Assembly (NCBI GenBank): GCA_009701885.1
Contig: WLJH01000003.1
Location: forward strand, 104,045-168,044
From: Actinomycetota bacterium
GTDB lineage: Bacteria; Actinomycetota; Actinomycetes; Propionibacteriales; Nocardioidaceae
Direction: 5' to 3'
Length of the DNA stretch: 64,000 nucleotides
Shown: positions 1 through 12,608 of the stretch, piece after piece
Layout of the letters: each line of letters begins with the position of its first letter
Position numbering within the stretch: the stretch's first letter is position 1
Program-made: the position numbers and the translations under genes
The notes under the pieces: generated by a model
Told to the model about the DNA's origin: nothing
Database searches by the model: none
Seen by the model: only the letters and a program-made list of their open reading frames with translations

Positions 1-105
1 GGTGCTCGCTCGTGGACCCCGCTCGCGGTTGTCGGTGCCCGCACGCACAATGGTGCGCGCACGGCGAGACGGGCCGTGACCGAGCCAGGACCCAGGGGGA
101 CGTCG

Positions 106-894
106 ATGACCGCCAAGCGCATCGCACAGGCGCTGCTGGCCACTGTGCTCGCCCTCGCGCTCGTCGTGCTCACCACCGGTGCCAGCGGCGAGCGGCCGGC
201 CGAGCAGGTCCGCGGCACCCTCGACGGGCAGCGCGTGCGGGTCAACCTGCCGGCGACCAGCGAGCCCAAGGGCGTCGCGATCTTCTTCCACGGCCAGGGC
301 AGCAACTACAACCACAAGATGGACGGCACCTGGCTGGACGCGCTGCGGCGCGACGGGTGGGTCGTGGCCTCCTCGATGTTCCACCGGGAGAACTGGGGCA
401 ACCCGGTCTCGACCCAGGACACCATGGCCTTGTGGGACTGGGCCGAGGAGCAGGGCGGCGGTGAGGTCAAGCTCTACATCGGCGCGTCCATGGGCGGTAC
501 CACCTCGCTCAACGCCCTCGTCCACGCCGACCGCCGCCCCCCGTGCTGGTACGGCGTGAAGCCGGCCGTGGACATGTCCACCATGGGCAACGTCCCCGGT
601 GCGAACCGCTTCATCTCCCAGGCATACGGCGGCCAGCCCTACCCCCGCGACCGCAACCCGGTCGACGCCGCCTTCAAGCTGGCCCAGACCGGCACGACCT
701 TCCGCTTCGTCGCCTCGCCGCGTGACCCCTTCGTGCCCTACGACACCAACAGCGAGGCGATCGTCGACCGGCTGACCGAGTTCGGCGCCGACGTCACCCT
801 GCGCACCGTCGACGGCCCCCACGACGACCCCTCGCACTACAGCGCCCACGACCTGGTGACCTTCGCCAACGAGTGCGCCGGCACCGCTGACTGA
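106..894 (+). CDS. Secreted alpha/beta-hydrolase
   Basis: A protein of 262 residues with an N-terminal hydrophobic helix (about residues 5-27) that looks like a signal peptide. An HGQGSN oxyanion-type turn follows, then the nucleophile elbow GASMGG, and a late D and H (DPFVPYD, DGPHDD) that could complete a Ser-Asp-His triad. Substrate is unknown; the protein is probably exported. The ATG at 106 is preferred over the in-frame GTG at 76 because AGGGGGA lies 5 bases before it. The upstream 75 bases contain no gene I can support. It could be an esterase or peptidase of the same fold. Confidence 0.75.
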   Translation: MTAKRIAQALLATVLALALVVLTTGASGERPAEQVRGTLDGQRVRVNLPATSEPKGVAIFFHGQGSNYNHKMDGTWLDALRRDGWVVASSMFHRENWGNPVSTQDTMALWDWAEEQGGGEVKLYIGASMGGTTSLNALVHADRRPPCWYGVKPAVDMSTMGNVPGANRFISQAYGGQPYPRDRNPVDAAFKLAQTGTTFRFVASPRDPFVPYDTNSEAIVDRLTEFGADVTLRTVDGPHDDPSHYSAHDLVTFANECAGTAD

Positions 895-928
895 CGTGCG
901 CCTGCGGCGGCTGCACGGCGGGGCTGGC

Positions 929-1024
929 GTACCCAGACGGTCATACCGACCTGCTCGCATGCGCGGACCCGCGTGGCTGAGCGTGGTCGCGAGCGGAATC
1001 GTCCCGGTACGTCCGTCCGGGTAC
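929..1024. repeat. 96-bp imperfect palindromic element, copy A
   Basis: The arms start with GTACCCAGACGG and end with CCGTCCGGGTAC, and the element folds on itself along most of its length. It aligns without gaps to the element at 2086-2181 (about 69 of 96 positions identical by hand count). It sits in the 284-base gap between the hydrolase and the AbiEi/DUF559 gene. Nothing else is visible in that gap. Confidence 0.7.
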
Positions 1025-1178
1025 GAGCGGTGGGCGCCGATCCCGCGCGCCGGCCCGCGGCACCTCCGCCCGGCTCGCCGCTTCGGCCCCCGGCGCGTCG
1101 GCCCAGTGCGGGCGGCTGAGACCTAGCGCCTGTGGATGACGCCGCGCGCGTTCGTCGCCGGGCGGGCAGTCTGCCGGC

Positions 1179-2078
1179 GTGGACGCCACGACGACGCCTC
1201 CGGTCACCGAGGTGCTCGCGCGCCTCGGAGGCGTGGCCCCACGTGCCCGCCTCGTGGCCGCGTGCGGGCGGTCCGTCGTGGACTCCGCGCTCGCCGACGG
1301 ACGCCTGGTCGCCGTCACCCGCGGCGTCTACTGCTCCGCGGAGACCGATGCGTCGCGTGCTGCTGCTGCGTCGGTCAGCGGGGTGCTGTCCTGGCGCAGC
1401 GCCGCCATGGCGCAGGGCTGGGCCGTGCGTACGGTGCCTCGGAAGCCGGATGTGACCCTGCCGCGCAACCGGAGCATCGCTCGGACGCGTGTTGCCGGCC
1501 TCACGGTCCACCGCGCCGACCTCGGGCCCGACGACGTGCGCGACGGTTGCACGTCACCGGACCGGACCCTGCTGGACTGCCTGCGGGGCCTGCCCTTCGA
1601 GGAGGCCCTCGCTGTGGCGGACTCCGCGCTCCGTGCCGGCTTCGAGTCAGGACGTCTCGCCGCGCTGGCGCGGGACGCCCGGGGCCCTGGCTCGGCCGCG
1701 GTGCGGCGGGTCGCCGCTGTGGCCGACGGTCGAGCGGCGAACCCGTTCGAATCCAGCCTGCGCGCGATCTGCCTGGAGGTCGACGGGCTCGAGGTGACCC
1801 CGCAGCACACGGTCCGGGCACCGCACTGGTTGGGGACCCCGGACCTGGCCGATGTCCGGCTCGAGATCGCCCTCGAGGCCGACTCCTTCGAGTGGCACGG
1901 CGACCGCGCTGCGCTGCACCGCGACGCCCGTCGCTACAACGCCCTTGTCGCCGCCGGCTGGCTGGTGCTGCGGTTCTCGTGGGAGGAGGTCATGTTCCAC
2001 CCGAAGCGGGTCAGGGCCGTGCTCGAGGCAGTCGTGGCTCGACGGTCGCAGCGGTGCTCCTGCGGTGCCGCCGCGTGA
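1179..2078 (+). CDS. AbiEi-type winged helix + DUF559 (Vsr-like) nuclease domain protein
   Basis: 299 residues. The N-terminal ~55 residues resemble the winged-helix domain of AbiEi-type antitoxins (an ALADGRLVAVTRGVY segment). The C-terminal ~70 residues match DUF559, a Vsr/PD-(D/E)xK-like nuclease fold: a conserved acidic strand (LEADSFEWHG), then RDARRYNALVAAGW and VLRFSWEEV. Such solo proteins are abundant in Actinobacteria and mostly uncharacterised; no toxin partner is adjacent. The gene is bracketed by the 96-bp elements at 929 and 2086. The GTG start has no strong Shine-Dalgarno site, so the start is uncertain. Role in DNA repair or defence is inference. Confidence 0.75.
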   Translation: MDATTTPPVTEVLARLGGVAPRARLVAACGRSVVDSALADGRLVAVTRGVYCSAETDASRAAAASVSGVLSWRSAAMAQGWAVRTVPRKPDVTLPRNRSIARTRVAGLTVHRADLGPDDVRDGCTSPDRTLLDCLRGLPFEEALAVADSALRAGFESGRLAALARDARGPGSAAVRRVAAVADGRAANPFESSLRAICLEVDGLEVTPQHTVRAPHWLGTPDLADVRLEIALEADSFEWHGDRAALHRDARRYNALVAAGWLVLRFSWEEVMFHPKRVRAVLEAVVARRSQRCSCGAAA

Positions 2079-2085
2079 GCGCGTC

Positions 2086-2181
2086 GTAGCCAGACGGTCA
2101 CACCGGCCCGCTCCGGCGCCCGGCCCCGCCCGACTGAGCGCGGCCGGCGGCTGCAGCGGCTCGATATGACCGTCTGGGTAC
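2086..2181. repeat. 96-bp imperfect palindromic element, copy B
   Basis: Same length and same orientation as the element at 929-1024. Left arm GTAGCCAGACGGTCAC; right arm GACCGTCTGGGTAC. It lies between the convergent DUF559 and PPOX genes and could also act as a two-way terminator. The outer 16 bases of copy A (929-944) are a perfect inverted match of the last 16 bases of copy B (2166-2181), so the gene between them has perfect terminal inverted repeats. Confidence 0.7.
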
Positions 2182-2235
2182 GCAACGCTTGCGGACAGGA
2201 ACTCCCCGCGGCCTGCGGGCGGCGCTGTGCGCCGG

Positions 2236-2649
2236 TCAGTCCCGGAGCAGGCCCGGCCCGAAGAGGAAGCGGGAGACCGTGATCCGCAGGGCGACCCGCT
2301 CGGGGTTGACGCGGGGCTGGCGGTAGCGGCCGGCGTACCGCTCGACGGCGCGGGCGACGTCGGCGCCATCGGTGGTCGCGACGGCGGTGCCCTCGAGGGT
2401 CGACCAGCGCGGGCCGTCGACCTGGCAGGCGGCGACCCGGCCCGGCGTGCGTAGGTGACGCGCCTTCACCGACCCGCCGCCGGTGATGACCCAGGCGCAC
2501 TCCTCCTCGGGGTCCAGCGCCACGCCGACCGGCACGACGTGCGGGGAACCGTCCGTGCGCAGGGTCGTGAGCGTGCACAGGTGCCGCTCGGTCCAGAAGT
2601 CGAGGAGCGGAGCGGGCAGCTCGCCCCAGCCGGGCTCGAACGAGGCCAC
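2236..2649 (-). CDS. PPOX-class flavin/F420-dependent oxidoreductase
   Basis: 137 residues, the usual size of small split-barrel flavoproteins of the pyridoxamine-phosphate-oxidase class. The start (LDFWTERHLCTLTTLRTDGSPHVVPVG) is the typical first beta-hairpin. WSTLEGTA and a C-terminal RITVSRFLFGPG follow the pattern of the TIGR03618-type F420-dependent enzymes. Cytosolic; substrate unknown. The GTG start has GCAGGAGA upstream. Confidence 0.8.
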   Translation of the reverse strand: MASFEPGWGELPAPLLDFWTERHLCTLTTLRTDGSPHVVPVGVALDPEEECAWVITGGGSVKARHLRTPGRVAACQVDGPRWSTLEGTAVATTDGADVARAVERYAGRYRQPRVNPERVALRITVSRFLFGPGLLRD

Positions 2650-2691
2650 GTGTCGTCTCCTGCGGGTGCGTAGGGGGTCAGATGGGCCGAA

Positions 2692-4422
2692 TCAGATCCA
2701 CCGGGCGAACCAGATGCGGTCCAGCCAGGCGGAGTGGGTCATGAGCTCGTGGGTGAAGACCGGCCAGAACCACGCGAAGTTCAGCAGGACCAGCACCAGG
2801 AAGGACCCGGCCACGACCACGCCGACGGTGCGCCGGGTGCTCGGCTCGCGCGAGGACCCGATCAGCCGACCGATCGCCAGGGTCAGCGCGAGCACCACGA
2901 ACGGCAGCGTGAGCACGGCGTAGAACAGGAAGATCGGCCGGTCGTCGTAGAGCAGCCACGGCAGCCAGGTCGAGGCGACGCCCACCACGGCCACGCTGTA
3001 GCGCCAGTCGCGGGCGCCGATCCACATCGCGGCGGCGAAGAGCACCGCGACGATGCCGGTCCACCAGATCATCGGGGTGCCGATGAGCAGCACCTGGCGC
3101 AGGCAGTCGCTGCCGGCGGGGGCGGTGCAGCCGCGGGTGCCGGGCTCGATGCCGGTGTCGGCGGCGACGCCGACGGGGCGGTTGAGCAGCAGCCACCCGG
3201 AGGGCTGGGACTGGTAGGTGTGCGTGGAGCAGTTCAGGAAGTGCGTGTGGAAGGTGTAGACGTCCTGGTGGTAGTACCAGAGCGAGCGCAGCGACTGCGT
3301 CACCTCGCCCAGGCCGCTCGCGTCCGGCTCGGTCGCCGTGGGCCAGCGCGCGTCCCGGTCCGGGTTGTCGTCGACGAAGGTCTCGCCGTCGCAGCGGCCC
3401 TCCCCGCTGAACTGGGTGTACTGCGTGGAGGAGAGCCCCTCCTCGTACTCCCCGGCGTTGGCCAGCCAGCCGGTCCACGACAGCAGGTAGACCACGAAGG
3501 CCACCAGCACGAGGTGGGCGAAGGCGGTGGGGGCGTCGGCGACCAGCGAGCGCAGCACCGGGCGGCGTACGCCGAAGGAGCGGCGTGCCCCGGCGCTCCA
3601 CGCCCACACGAGCAGCCCGAAGGCGGCCAGCGGGTAGAGCGCGGTCCACTTGGTGCCGATCGCCAGCCCCCAGCAGACCCCGCCCGCCAGCAGCCAGGGC
3701 CGGAACAGCACAGCGCGCACCGGTCCCCACGACGAGGGGTCGGGTGGCGCGGGGAGCCGCGCGGCGAGACGACGGCGGTACCAGTCGCGGTCGTTGATCG
3801 CGCACGCCACCGCGCACAGGGTGAAGAAGGCGACGAAGATGTCGAGCAGCGCCAGCCGGGAGAGCACGAAGTGCAGCCCGTCGAGCATGAGCAGCAGGCC
3901 GGCGACCAGACCGAGCAGCGTGGACCCGGTCATCCGACGCGCGAGCCGCACCATCACGACGACCATGAGCGAGCCGACCACGGCGGAGGCGACCCGCCAG
4001 CCGAACGGGTCGAGCCCGAAGGCCTTTTCGCCCAGGCCGATCAGCAGCTTGCCGACCTCGGGGTGGACGATCATCGACGGCCCGTCGGTCCACAGCCCGT
4101 CGGTCGTGCCCGACAGGATCTGGTCGTTGGCGTCGTCGACGTAGCCACGCACGTAGCCGTTGTTGAGCAGCGACCAGGCGTCCTTGGCGTAGTAGGTCTC
4201 GTCGAACTGGAACTCCCGCGGCGTGCCGAGGCGCCACAGCCGCAGGAAGAGCGCGAGCAGGCCGAGCGCCAGCGCGGCGGACCAGCCGATGAAGGGGTCC
4301 TCGGCGGGCAGCCGCCCCCGGGCGCGGGCCCACGCGCTGGGCACCGGGCGCCCCGCGGCGGTGGCGGACAGGCCGACCTCCGGGGCGCGGGGGACCTCGC
4401 GCTCGGGCGCCTGGCTCGTCAC
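2692..4422 (-). CDS. pmt: Dolichyl/polyprenyl-phosphate-mannose-protein mannosyltransferase
   Basis: A 576-residue integral membrane protein of the PMT (GT39) family. It carries an early acidic loop with FDETYYAKDAWSLL (the DE pair is the catalytic signature), a second loop with VHPEVGKLLIGLGE, and many hydrophobic helices. It transfers mannose from a polyprenyl-phosphate donor to Ser/Thr of exported proteins. Divergent from rsmI, as in Mycobacterium (Rv1002c/Rv1003). An in-frame extension to 4704 would run through rsmI and is rejected. The GTG at 4422 lies 7 bases after TAGGGT (4435-4430), which fits a leaderless transcript. Confidence 0.93.
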   Translation of the reverse strand: MTSQAPEREVPRAPEVGLSATAAGRPVPSAWARARGRLPAEDPFIGWSAALALGLLALFLRLWRLGTPREFQFDETYYAKDAWSLLNNGYVRGYVDDANDQILSGTTDGLWTDGPSMIVHPEVGKLLIGLGEKAFGLDPFGWRVASAVVGSLMVVVMVRLARRMTGSTLLGLVAGLLLMLDGLHFVLSRLALLDIFVAFFTLCAVACAINDRDWYRRRLAARLPAPPDPSSWGPVRAVLFRPWLLAGGVCWGLAIGTKWTALYPLAAFGLLVWAWSAGARRSFGVRRPVLRSLVADAPTAFAHLVLVAFVVYLLSWTGWLANAGEYEEGLSSTQYTQFSGEGRCDGETFVDDNPDRDARWPTATEPDASGLGEVTQSLRSLWYYHQDVYTFHTHFLNCSTHTYQSQPSGWLLLNRPVGVAADTGIEPGTRGCTAPAGSDCLRQVLLIGTPMIWWTGIVAVLFAAAMWIGARDWRYSVAVVGVASTWLPWLLYDDRPIFLFYAVLTLPFVVLALTLAIGRLIGSSREPSTRRTVGVVVAGSFLVLVLLNFAWFWPVFTHELMTHSAWLDRIWFARWI

Positions 4423-4516
4423 GGGCGCCACCCTACGTCGCCGTGCCCGCGCGGGTGGGCGACTCGTGGGCGACCCGGTGGGCGACCCGGTCGAGCGCGG
4501 GGAGGGGGATGGGAGG

Positions 4517-5401
4517 ATGCCTGCCGTGAGCGGCACGGGAGGACGTACGTCGGGGGCCGCGGGGACGCTGGTGCTGGCCGCCACCCCGATCGGTCGGCCG
4601 GAGGACGCGCCGCCGCGGCTGGCCACCGAGCTGGCCACCGCCGACGTGGTGGCCGCCGAGGACACCCGCCGGCTCAAGCGGCTCACCACCGACCTGGGCG
4701 TCACGATCAGCGGCCGGATCGTCTCCTACTTCGAGGGCAACGAGTCCGGCCGCACCCCGCAGCTGCTGCAGATGCTCCTCGCCGGTGACCGGGTGCTGCT
4801 CGTGACCGACGCCGGCATGCCGAGCGTCAGCGACCCCGGCTACCGCCTCGTGGCCGCCGCGGTCGAGGCCGACGTCCACGTGACCGCGGTGCCGGGGCCG
4901 AGCGCGGTGCTGACGGCGCTCGCGGTCAGCGGGCTGCCGGTCGACCGGTTCTGCTTCGAGGGCTTCCTCCCGCGCAAGGCCGGCGAGCGCGCCCGACGGC
5001 TCGCCGGGCTCGCCGACGAGCAGCGCACGATGGTCTTCTTCGAGGCCCCGCACCGCACCCAGGCGGCGCTGGCCGCGCTGGCCGAGGCCTTCGGCGCCGA
5101 CCGGCCCGCCGCGGTCTGCCGCGAGCTGACCAAGACCCACGAGGAGGTCCGCCGCGGCCCGCTGGCCGAGCTGGCGGAGTGGGCCGGCGAGGGCGTGCGT
5201 GGCGAGGTGACGCTGGTCGTCGCCGGCGCGGCCCCCACGGCCGCGATCGGCTCCGCGCCGGCCGAGCTGCGCGCCGCGGTCGCCGAGCGCGAGGGCGCCG
5301 GCACACCGCGCAAGGCCGCCATCCTGGAGGTCGCCCAGGCTGCCGGCGTCCCCAAGCGCGAGGTGTACGACGCCGTCCACAAGCCCCAGGAGGACTCATG
5401 A
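4517..5401 (+). CDS. rsmI: 16S rRNA (cytidine1402-2'-O)-methyltransferase
   Basis: 294 residues with the tetrapyrrole-methylase fold motifs of RsmI: LVLAATPIGRPED, VVAAEDTRRLKRL, VTDAGMPSVSDPGYRL, PGPSAVLTALAVSGLP and FEGFLPRK. It 2'-O-methylates C1402 of 16S rRNA using SAM. Start ATG at 4517 follows GGAGGGGG by 8 bases; a GTG at 4526 is an alternative. The stop overlaps the ATG of the next gene (ATGA), so the two are likely translated together. Confidence 0.95.
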   Translation: MPAVSGTGGRTSGAAGTLVLAATPIGRPEDAPPRLATELATADVVAAEDTRRLKRLTTDLGVTISGRIVSYFEGNESGRTPQLLQMLLAGDRVLLVTDAGMPSVSDPGYRLVAAAVEADVHVTAVPGPSAVLTALAVSGLPVDRFCFEGFLPRKAGERARRLAGLADEQRTMVFFEAPHRTQAALAALAEAFGADRPAAVCRELTKTHEEVRRGPLAELAEWAGEGVRGEVTLVVAGAAPTAAIGSAPAELRAAVAEREGAGTPRKAAILEVAQAAGVPKREVYDAVHKPQEDS

Positions 5402-6267
5402 GCGACACCGCCCCCCAGCGCGTCACCGAGGTGGGCCGCGACGGCCTGACCCTCGACGTCCTCGACGAGGGTCCGCTCGACGGACCGGTCGTGGTGCTGC
5501 TGCACGGCTTCCCCGAGCGCGCGACGTCGTGGCGCCGGGTCGCACCGCTGCTGCACCGTGCCGGCCTGCGCACCCTGGCCGTCGACCAACGGGGCCACTC
5601 CCCGCGAGCGCGCCCCCGCGGCCGTCGGGCGTACGCCGTCCAGGAGTTCGCCCACGACGCGCTCGCGGTCGCCACGGCTGCGACGAGGGCGAGCGGTGGC
5701 GGCAAGGTCCACCTGGTCGGCCACGACTGGGGCGCCGCGACCGCCTGGTTCGCCGCGACCCTGGCCCCGGAGAAGGTCGCGAGCCTCACCGCGCTGTCGG
5801 TGCCGCACCCCGAGGCGTTCATGCGCTCGTGGTTCACCTCCCGCCAGGGACTGAAGTCCTGGTACATGGCGGCCTTCAACATCCCCCGCCTGCCCGAGCG
5901 GCTCGCCCGTCGCGAGGGAGGCCAGTTCGACCGGCTCCTGGGCGGCGGCTTCGGGATGACCCCCGAGGAGGTCGCGACCTTCCGTCGCGAGGTGGTCGAG
6001 GACGGCGCGCTGCCCGGCGGCCTGGGCTGGTACCGCTCGTTGCCCTTCATGGACCGCAGCCTGCTCGGGCGCAAGGTCACCGCCCCGACGACGCTGGTGT
6101 GGAGCGACGGCGACGCGGCCATCACGCGCGCGCCGGTCGACGCGACCGAGCGCTACGTCCACGCGCCCTACGAGCTCGTCGTGCTGCAGGGCGTCACCCA
6201 CTGGATCCCCACCCAGGCCCCCGAGGCCGCGGCGGAGGCGATCATCGAGCGGGTGCTCACCGCGTGA
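5398..6267 (+). CDS. Alpha/beta-fold hydrolase, epoxide hydrolase-like
   Basis: 289 residues. HGFPERATSW is the oxyanion-hole HGxP motif, GHDWGAATAW holds the nucleophile Asp, and an acidic residue near DGDAAIT plus the His in GVTHWIP would complete a triad. The HGFP/GHDWG pair is typical of soluble epoxide hydrolases and haloalkane dehalogenase relatives. Overlaps rsmI (ATGA) and tatD (GTGA), so it is in the rsmI-tatD operon. True substrate is unknown. Confidence 0.85.
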   Translation: MSDTAPQRVTEVGRDGLTLDVLDEGPLDGPVVVLLHGFPERATSWRRVAPLLHRAGLRTLAVDQRGHSPRARPRGRRAYAVQEFAHDALAVATAATRASGGGKVHLVGHDWGAATAWFAATLAPEKVASLTALSVPHPEAFMRSWFTSRQGLKSWYMAAFNIPRLPERLARREGGQFDRLLGGGFGMTPEEVATFRREVVEDGALPGGLGWYRSLPFMDRSLLGRKVTAPTTLVWSDGDAAITRAPVDATERYVHAPYELVVLQGVTHWIPTQAPEAAAEAIIERVLTA

Positions 6268-7181
6268 GCGGCACCGGAGAGCGAGGGGGAGGACAGGGCC
6301 CCACCCGGTCCCGCGCGGCGACCGAGGAGAAGTCCGGGTCCCGGCGCAACCGCGAGCGACCCCCCGCCCCCGAGCCGCTGCCGCACCCGGTCGTCGACAA
6401 CCACTGCCACCTCGACATCGCCGACTCCGAAGGGGAGTGGTTCGCCACCCGCGACGCCCTGGCCGCCTCGGCCGCGGTGGGGGTGCCCCGGATCGTGCAG
6501 ATCGGCTGCGATCTGCCGGGGGCGCGCTGGGCCGTCGAGGCCGCGGCCGAGCACCCCGAGATCGTCGCGGGCGTTGCGCTGCACCCCAACGAGGCGCCCC
6601 GGCTGGCCGCCGCGGGGCAGCTCCAGGCGGCGTACGACGAGATCGAGGCCCTCGCCCAGCACGACCGGGTCCGCGCGGTCGGGGAGACCGGGCTCGACCG
6701 CTTCCGCACGGGCGAGGAGGGTCGGGCCGCGCAGGAGGACTCCTTCCGCTGGCACCTCGACCTGGCCAAGCGGCTGGGCAAGACCCTGGTCATCCACGAC
6801 CGCGACGCCCACGAGGACGTCCTGCGGGTGATCGACGCCGAGGGGGCGCCCGAGCGCTGGGTGATGCACTGCTTCTCCGGCGACGCGCTCTTCGCGCGGG
6901 CCTGCCTGGACCGGGGCGCGCACCTCTCCTTCGCGGGCACCGTCACCTTCAAGAACGCCGACCCGCTGCGCGAGGCGCTGGCCCTGGCCCCGCAGGACCG
7001 GGTGCTGGTCGAGACCGACGCGCCCTACCTCACCCCCGTGCCCTATCGCGGTCGGCCCAACGCCTCCTACCTCGTGCCGTTGACGGTGCGCACGATGGCC
7101 GAGGTGCGCGGCGAGGACCTCGGTGACCTGTGCCGCGCCATCGACACCAACACCGAGGTCGCCTTCGGTGGCCACTGGTAG
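6264..7181 (+). CDS. tatD: TatD-family metal-dependent hydrolase
   Basis: 305 residues. Metal-binding motifs run in TatD order: VVDNHCHLDI (HxH), AVGETGLDRFR, LVIHDRDAHEDV, VMHCFSGD and LVETDAPYLTP. TatD proteins are 3'-5' DNases of the amidohydrolase fold, linked to DNA repair or degradation. The first ~40 residues are charged and probably disordered. Start GTG overlaps the stop of the upstream hydrolase. The order rsmI...tatD-rpfB-rsmA-ispE is the conserved actinobacterial one. Confidence 0.93.
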   Translation: MSGTGERGGGQGPTRSRAATEEKSGSRRNRERPPAPEPLPHPVVDNHCHLDIADSEGEWFATRDALAASAAVGVPRIVQIGCDLPGARWAVEAAAEHPEIVAGVALHPNEAPRLAAAGQLQAAYDEIEALAQHDRVRAVGETGLDRFRTGEEGRAAQEDSFRWHLDLAKRLGKTLVIHDRDAHEDVLRVIDAEGAPERWVMHCFSGDALFARACLDRGAHLSFAGTVTFKNADPLREALALAPQDRVLVETDAPYLTPVPYRGRPNASYLVPLTVRTMAEVRGEDLGDLCRAIDTNTEVAFGGHW

Positions 7182-8634
<1,453 letters not shown>

Positions 8635-8684
8635 CGGCTCCCGTGATGGGGGTCGCCGACCCCCTGGCCACTAGCCTGGCCCCC

Positions 8685-9578
8685 ATGTCTGACACCTCCG
8701 CCGGTCCGAGGCTTCTCGGGCCGGCGGAGGTGCGTCAGCTCGCGGCCGAGCTCGACCTCCGCCCCACCAAGCAGCGCGGCCAGAACTTCGTCATCGACCC
8801 CAACACGGTGCGCCGCATCGTCCGGGAGTCCGGGGTCGGCCCCGAGGACGTCGTCGTGGAGGTCGGTCCTGGCCTCGGCTCGCTGACCCTCGCGCTGCTC
8901 GAGGTCGTGGACCGCGTGGTCGCCGTCGAGCTCGACGAGCTGCTCGCCGCCCGGCTGCCGCGCACGCTGGCCGAGCACGCCGGTGAGCGTGCCGAGCGCT
9001 GCGAGGTCGTGCTCGCCGACGCCCTGCGCGTCACGGAGCTGCCCGGCCCGCCGCCGACCGCGCTGGTGGCCAACCTGCCCTACAACGTCTCGGTGCCCGT
9101 CCTGCTGCACCTGCTGGCGCTGCTGCCCTCCCTCGAGCGCGGACTGGTGATGGTGCAGGCCGAGGTCGCCGACCGCCTCGCGGCCCGCCCCGGCTCGAAG
9201 GTCTACGGCGTCCCCTCGGTCAAGGCCGCGTGGTACGCCGAGGTACGTCGTGCCGGCGCCATCGGCCGCAACGTCTTCTGGCCGGCCCCCAACGTCGACT
9301 CCGGCCTGGTGGCCTGGACCCGCCGGGAGCCGCCCACGACCAACGTCCCGCGCGAGCACGTCTTCGCGATCGTCGACGCCGCCTTCGCCCAGCGCCGCAA
9401 GGCCCTGCGCGGGGTGCTGCGCGCGGTGGCCCCGGCGGAGGCGGTCGACGCGGCCCTGACCGAGGCCGGCGTGGACCCGCTGGCTCGGGGGGAGTCGTTG
9501 ACCGTCGAGGACTTCGTGCGCATCGCCGAGGCCCTGCCGGTCGTCACCGACGTACGGGACATCGAGGCGGGCCGATGA
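8685..9578 (+). CDS. rsmA: 16S rRNA (adenine1518-N6/adenine1519-N6)-dimethyltransferase
   Basis: 297 residues (KsgA). Motifs: [14 protein letters not shown], the SAM site [15 protein letters not shown], the acidic pair [10 protein letters not shown], and the catalytic NLPYNVS. It dimethylates two adenines in helix 45 of 16S rRNA. ATG at 8685 lies 7 bases after TAGCCT (8672-8677), so this gene probably has its own leaderless promoter in addition to read-through from rpfB. Its stop overlaps the ispE start. Confidence 0.95.
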   Translation: MSDTSAGPRLLGPAEVRQLAAELDLRPTKQRGQNFVIDPNTVRRIVRESGVGPEDVVVEVGPGLGSLTLALLEVVDRVVAVELDELLAARLPRTLAEHAGERAERCEVVLADALRVTELPGPPPTALVANLPYNVSVPVLLHLLALLPSLERGLVMVQAEVADRLAARPGSKVYGVPSVKAAWYAEVRRAGAIGRNVFWPAPNVDSGLVAWTRREPPTTNVPREHVFAIVDAAFAQRRKALRGVLRAVAPAEAVDAALTEAGVDPLARGESLTVEDFVRIAEALPVVTDVRDIEAGR

Positions 9579-10564
9579 GCGAGGCGACCACCCACGACGC
9601 GCGCCGGGTGACGGTGCGGGCGCCGGCCAAGATCAACCTGCACCTGGGCGTCGGGGCCCCGCGGCCCGACGGCTTCCACCCGCTGGCGACGGTCTACCAG
9701 GCCGTCGGGCTCTACGACGACGTCACCGTCTCGACCTGGGACGAGTGGTCGGTGCAGGTGCGCTACGAGGGCCTGCTCGCCGACCCCTCGGCCACCGGGC
9801 GCCCCGCCGACCGGGGCGTCGAGCACACCGTGCCGCTGGGCGAGGACAACATCGCCGTGCGTGCCGGGCGGGCGCTGCTGGCCCACCACGGCATCGTCGA
9901 CGTCGCGGCCGCCATCACCATCCACAAGTCGATCCCGGTCGCGGGCGGCATGGCCGGCGGCTCCGCGGACGCCGCCGCCACGCTCGTCGCGCTCGACCGG
10001 CTCTGGGACCTCGACACCCCCGACGACGACCTGCTGGCGCTGGCCGCGACCCTGGGCAGCGACGTGCCGTTCTCGCTGCTGGGCGGCACCGCCGGGGGCA
10101 CCGGTCGCGGCGAGCTCGTCGAGCCGCTCGCCGACGCCGGGTCCTGGTGGTGGGTCGTGGTCGGCAACGACACCGGGCTCTCGACGCCGGAGGTCTACCG
10201 CACCTTCGACGAGATGAGCGATGTGACCTCCCTGTCCGAGCCCGAGCTCCCCCCGGAGCTGCTCGACGCGCTGGCCCGCGGGGACGTGCACGCGCTGGCC
10301 GAGCACCTCGCCAACGACCTGCAGGATCCCGCCCTCGCGCTGCGACCCGACCTCCAGGCGACCTTCGACGACGGGTACGACGCCGGCGCGCTGGAGTGTC
10401 TGCTCTCCGGCTCCGGGCCCAGCGTGCTGCTGCTGTGCGCCGACGCCGACCACGCCCGCAGCGTGACCGCTGCGATGCACGAGGCCGGGCACGGCCGCGC
10501 CGTCGCCGTACCCGCTCCCGTGTCCGGCGTGCACGTCGTCTCCTATGACGGGCCGGTGGGCTGA
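9575..10564 (+). CDS. ispE: 4-diphosphocytidyl-2-C-methyl-D-erythritol kinase
   Basis: 329 residues, GHMP kinase family: [14 protein letters not shown] (motif 1 with catalytic Lys), [17 protein letters not shown] (ATP loop, motif 2) and [13 protein letters not shown] (motif 3). It phosphorylates CDP-methylerythritol in the MEP isoprenoid pathway. Translationally coupled to rsmA (ATGA) and followed within 4 bases by the ABC-F gene. Confidence 0.95.
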   Translation: MSEATTHDARRVTVRAPAKINLHLGVGAPRPDGFHPLATVYQAVGLYDDVTVSTWDEWSVQVRYEGLLADPSATGRPADRGVEHTVPLGEDNIAVRAGRALLAHHGIVDVAAAITIHKSIPVAGGMAGGSADAAATLVALDRLWDLDTPDDDLLALAATLGSDVPFSLLGGTAGGTGRGELVEPLADAGSWWWVVVGNDTGLSTPEVYRTFDEMSDVTSLSEPELPPELLDALARGDVHALAEHLANDLQDPALALRPDLQATFDDGYDAGALECLLSGSGPSVLLLCADADHARSVTAAMHEAGHGRAVAVPAPVSGVHVVSYDGPVG

Positions 10565-10568
10565 GCCC

Positions 10569-12422
<1,854 letters not shown>

Positions 12423-12424
12423 CT

Positions 12425-12449
12425 GCTGGGGCTCGGGTGTGACCCCAGC
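12425..12449 (+). terminator. Hairpin after the ABC-F gene
   Basis: GCTGGGG pairs with CCCCAGC around an 11-base loop, starting 3 bases after the stop codon. There is no T-run, as is common in high-GC Actinobacteria. Confidence 0.45.
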
Positions 12450-12608
12450 CCGTCGGCGTAGTCAGAACGGGTCATCCCCGGCGTACCTCCCGGGCAGAAC
12501 GGCCTCGCCGACCCCGCCGATGCCTCCACGATCCTTCAGGTCGGGGCGCACGGAGCCGATGTGAAGATCCCGGTGGACACGGAGGTCCACCCCGGCCGAG
12601 GAGGCGAG

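Noticed and set aside
4423..4704. N-terminal extension of pmt
   Set aside because: Would overlap rsmI on the other strand; a -10 box at 4430-4435 supports the start at 4422.
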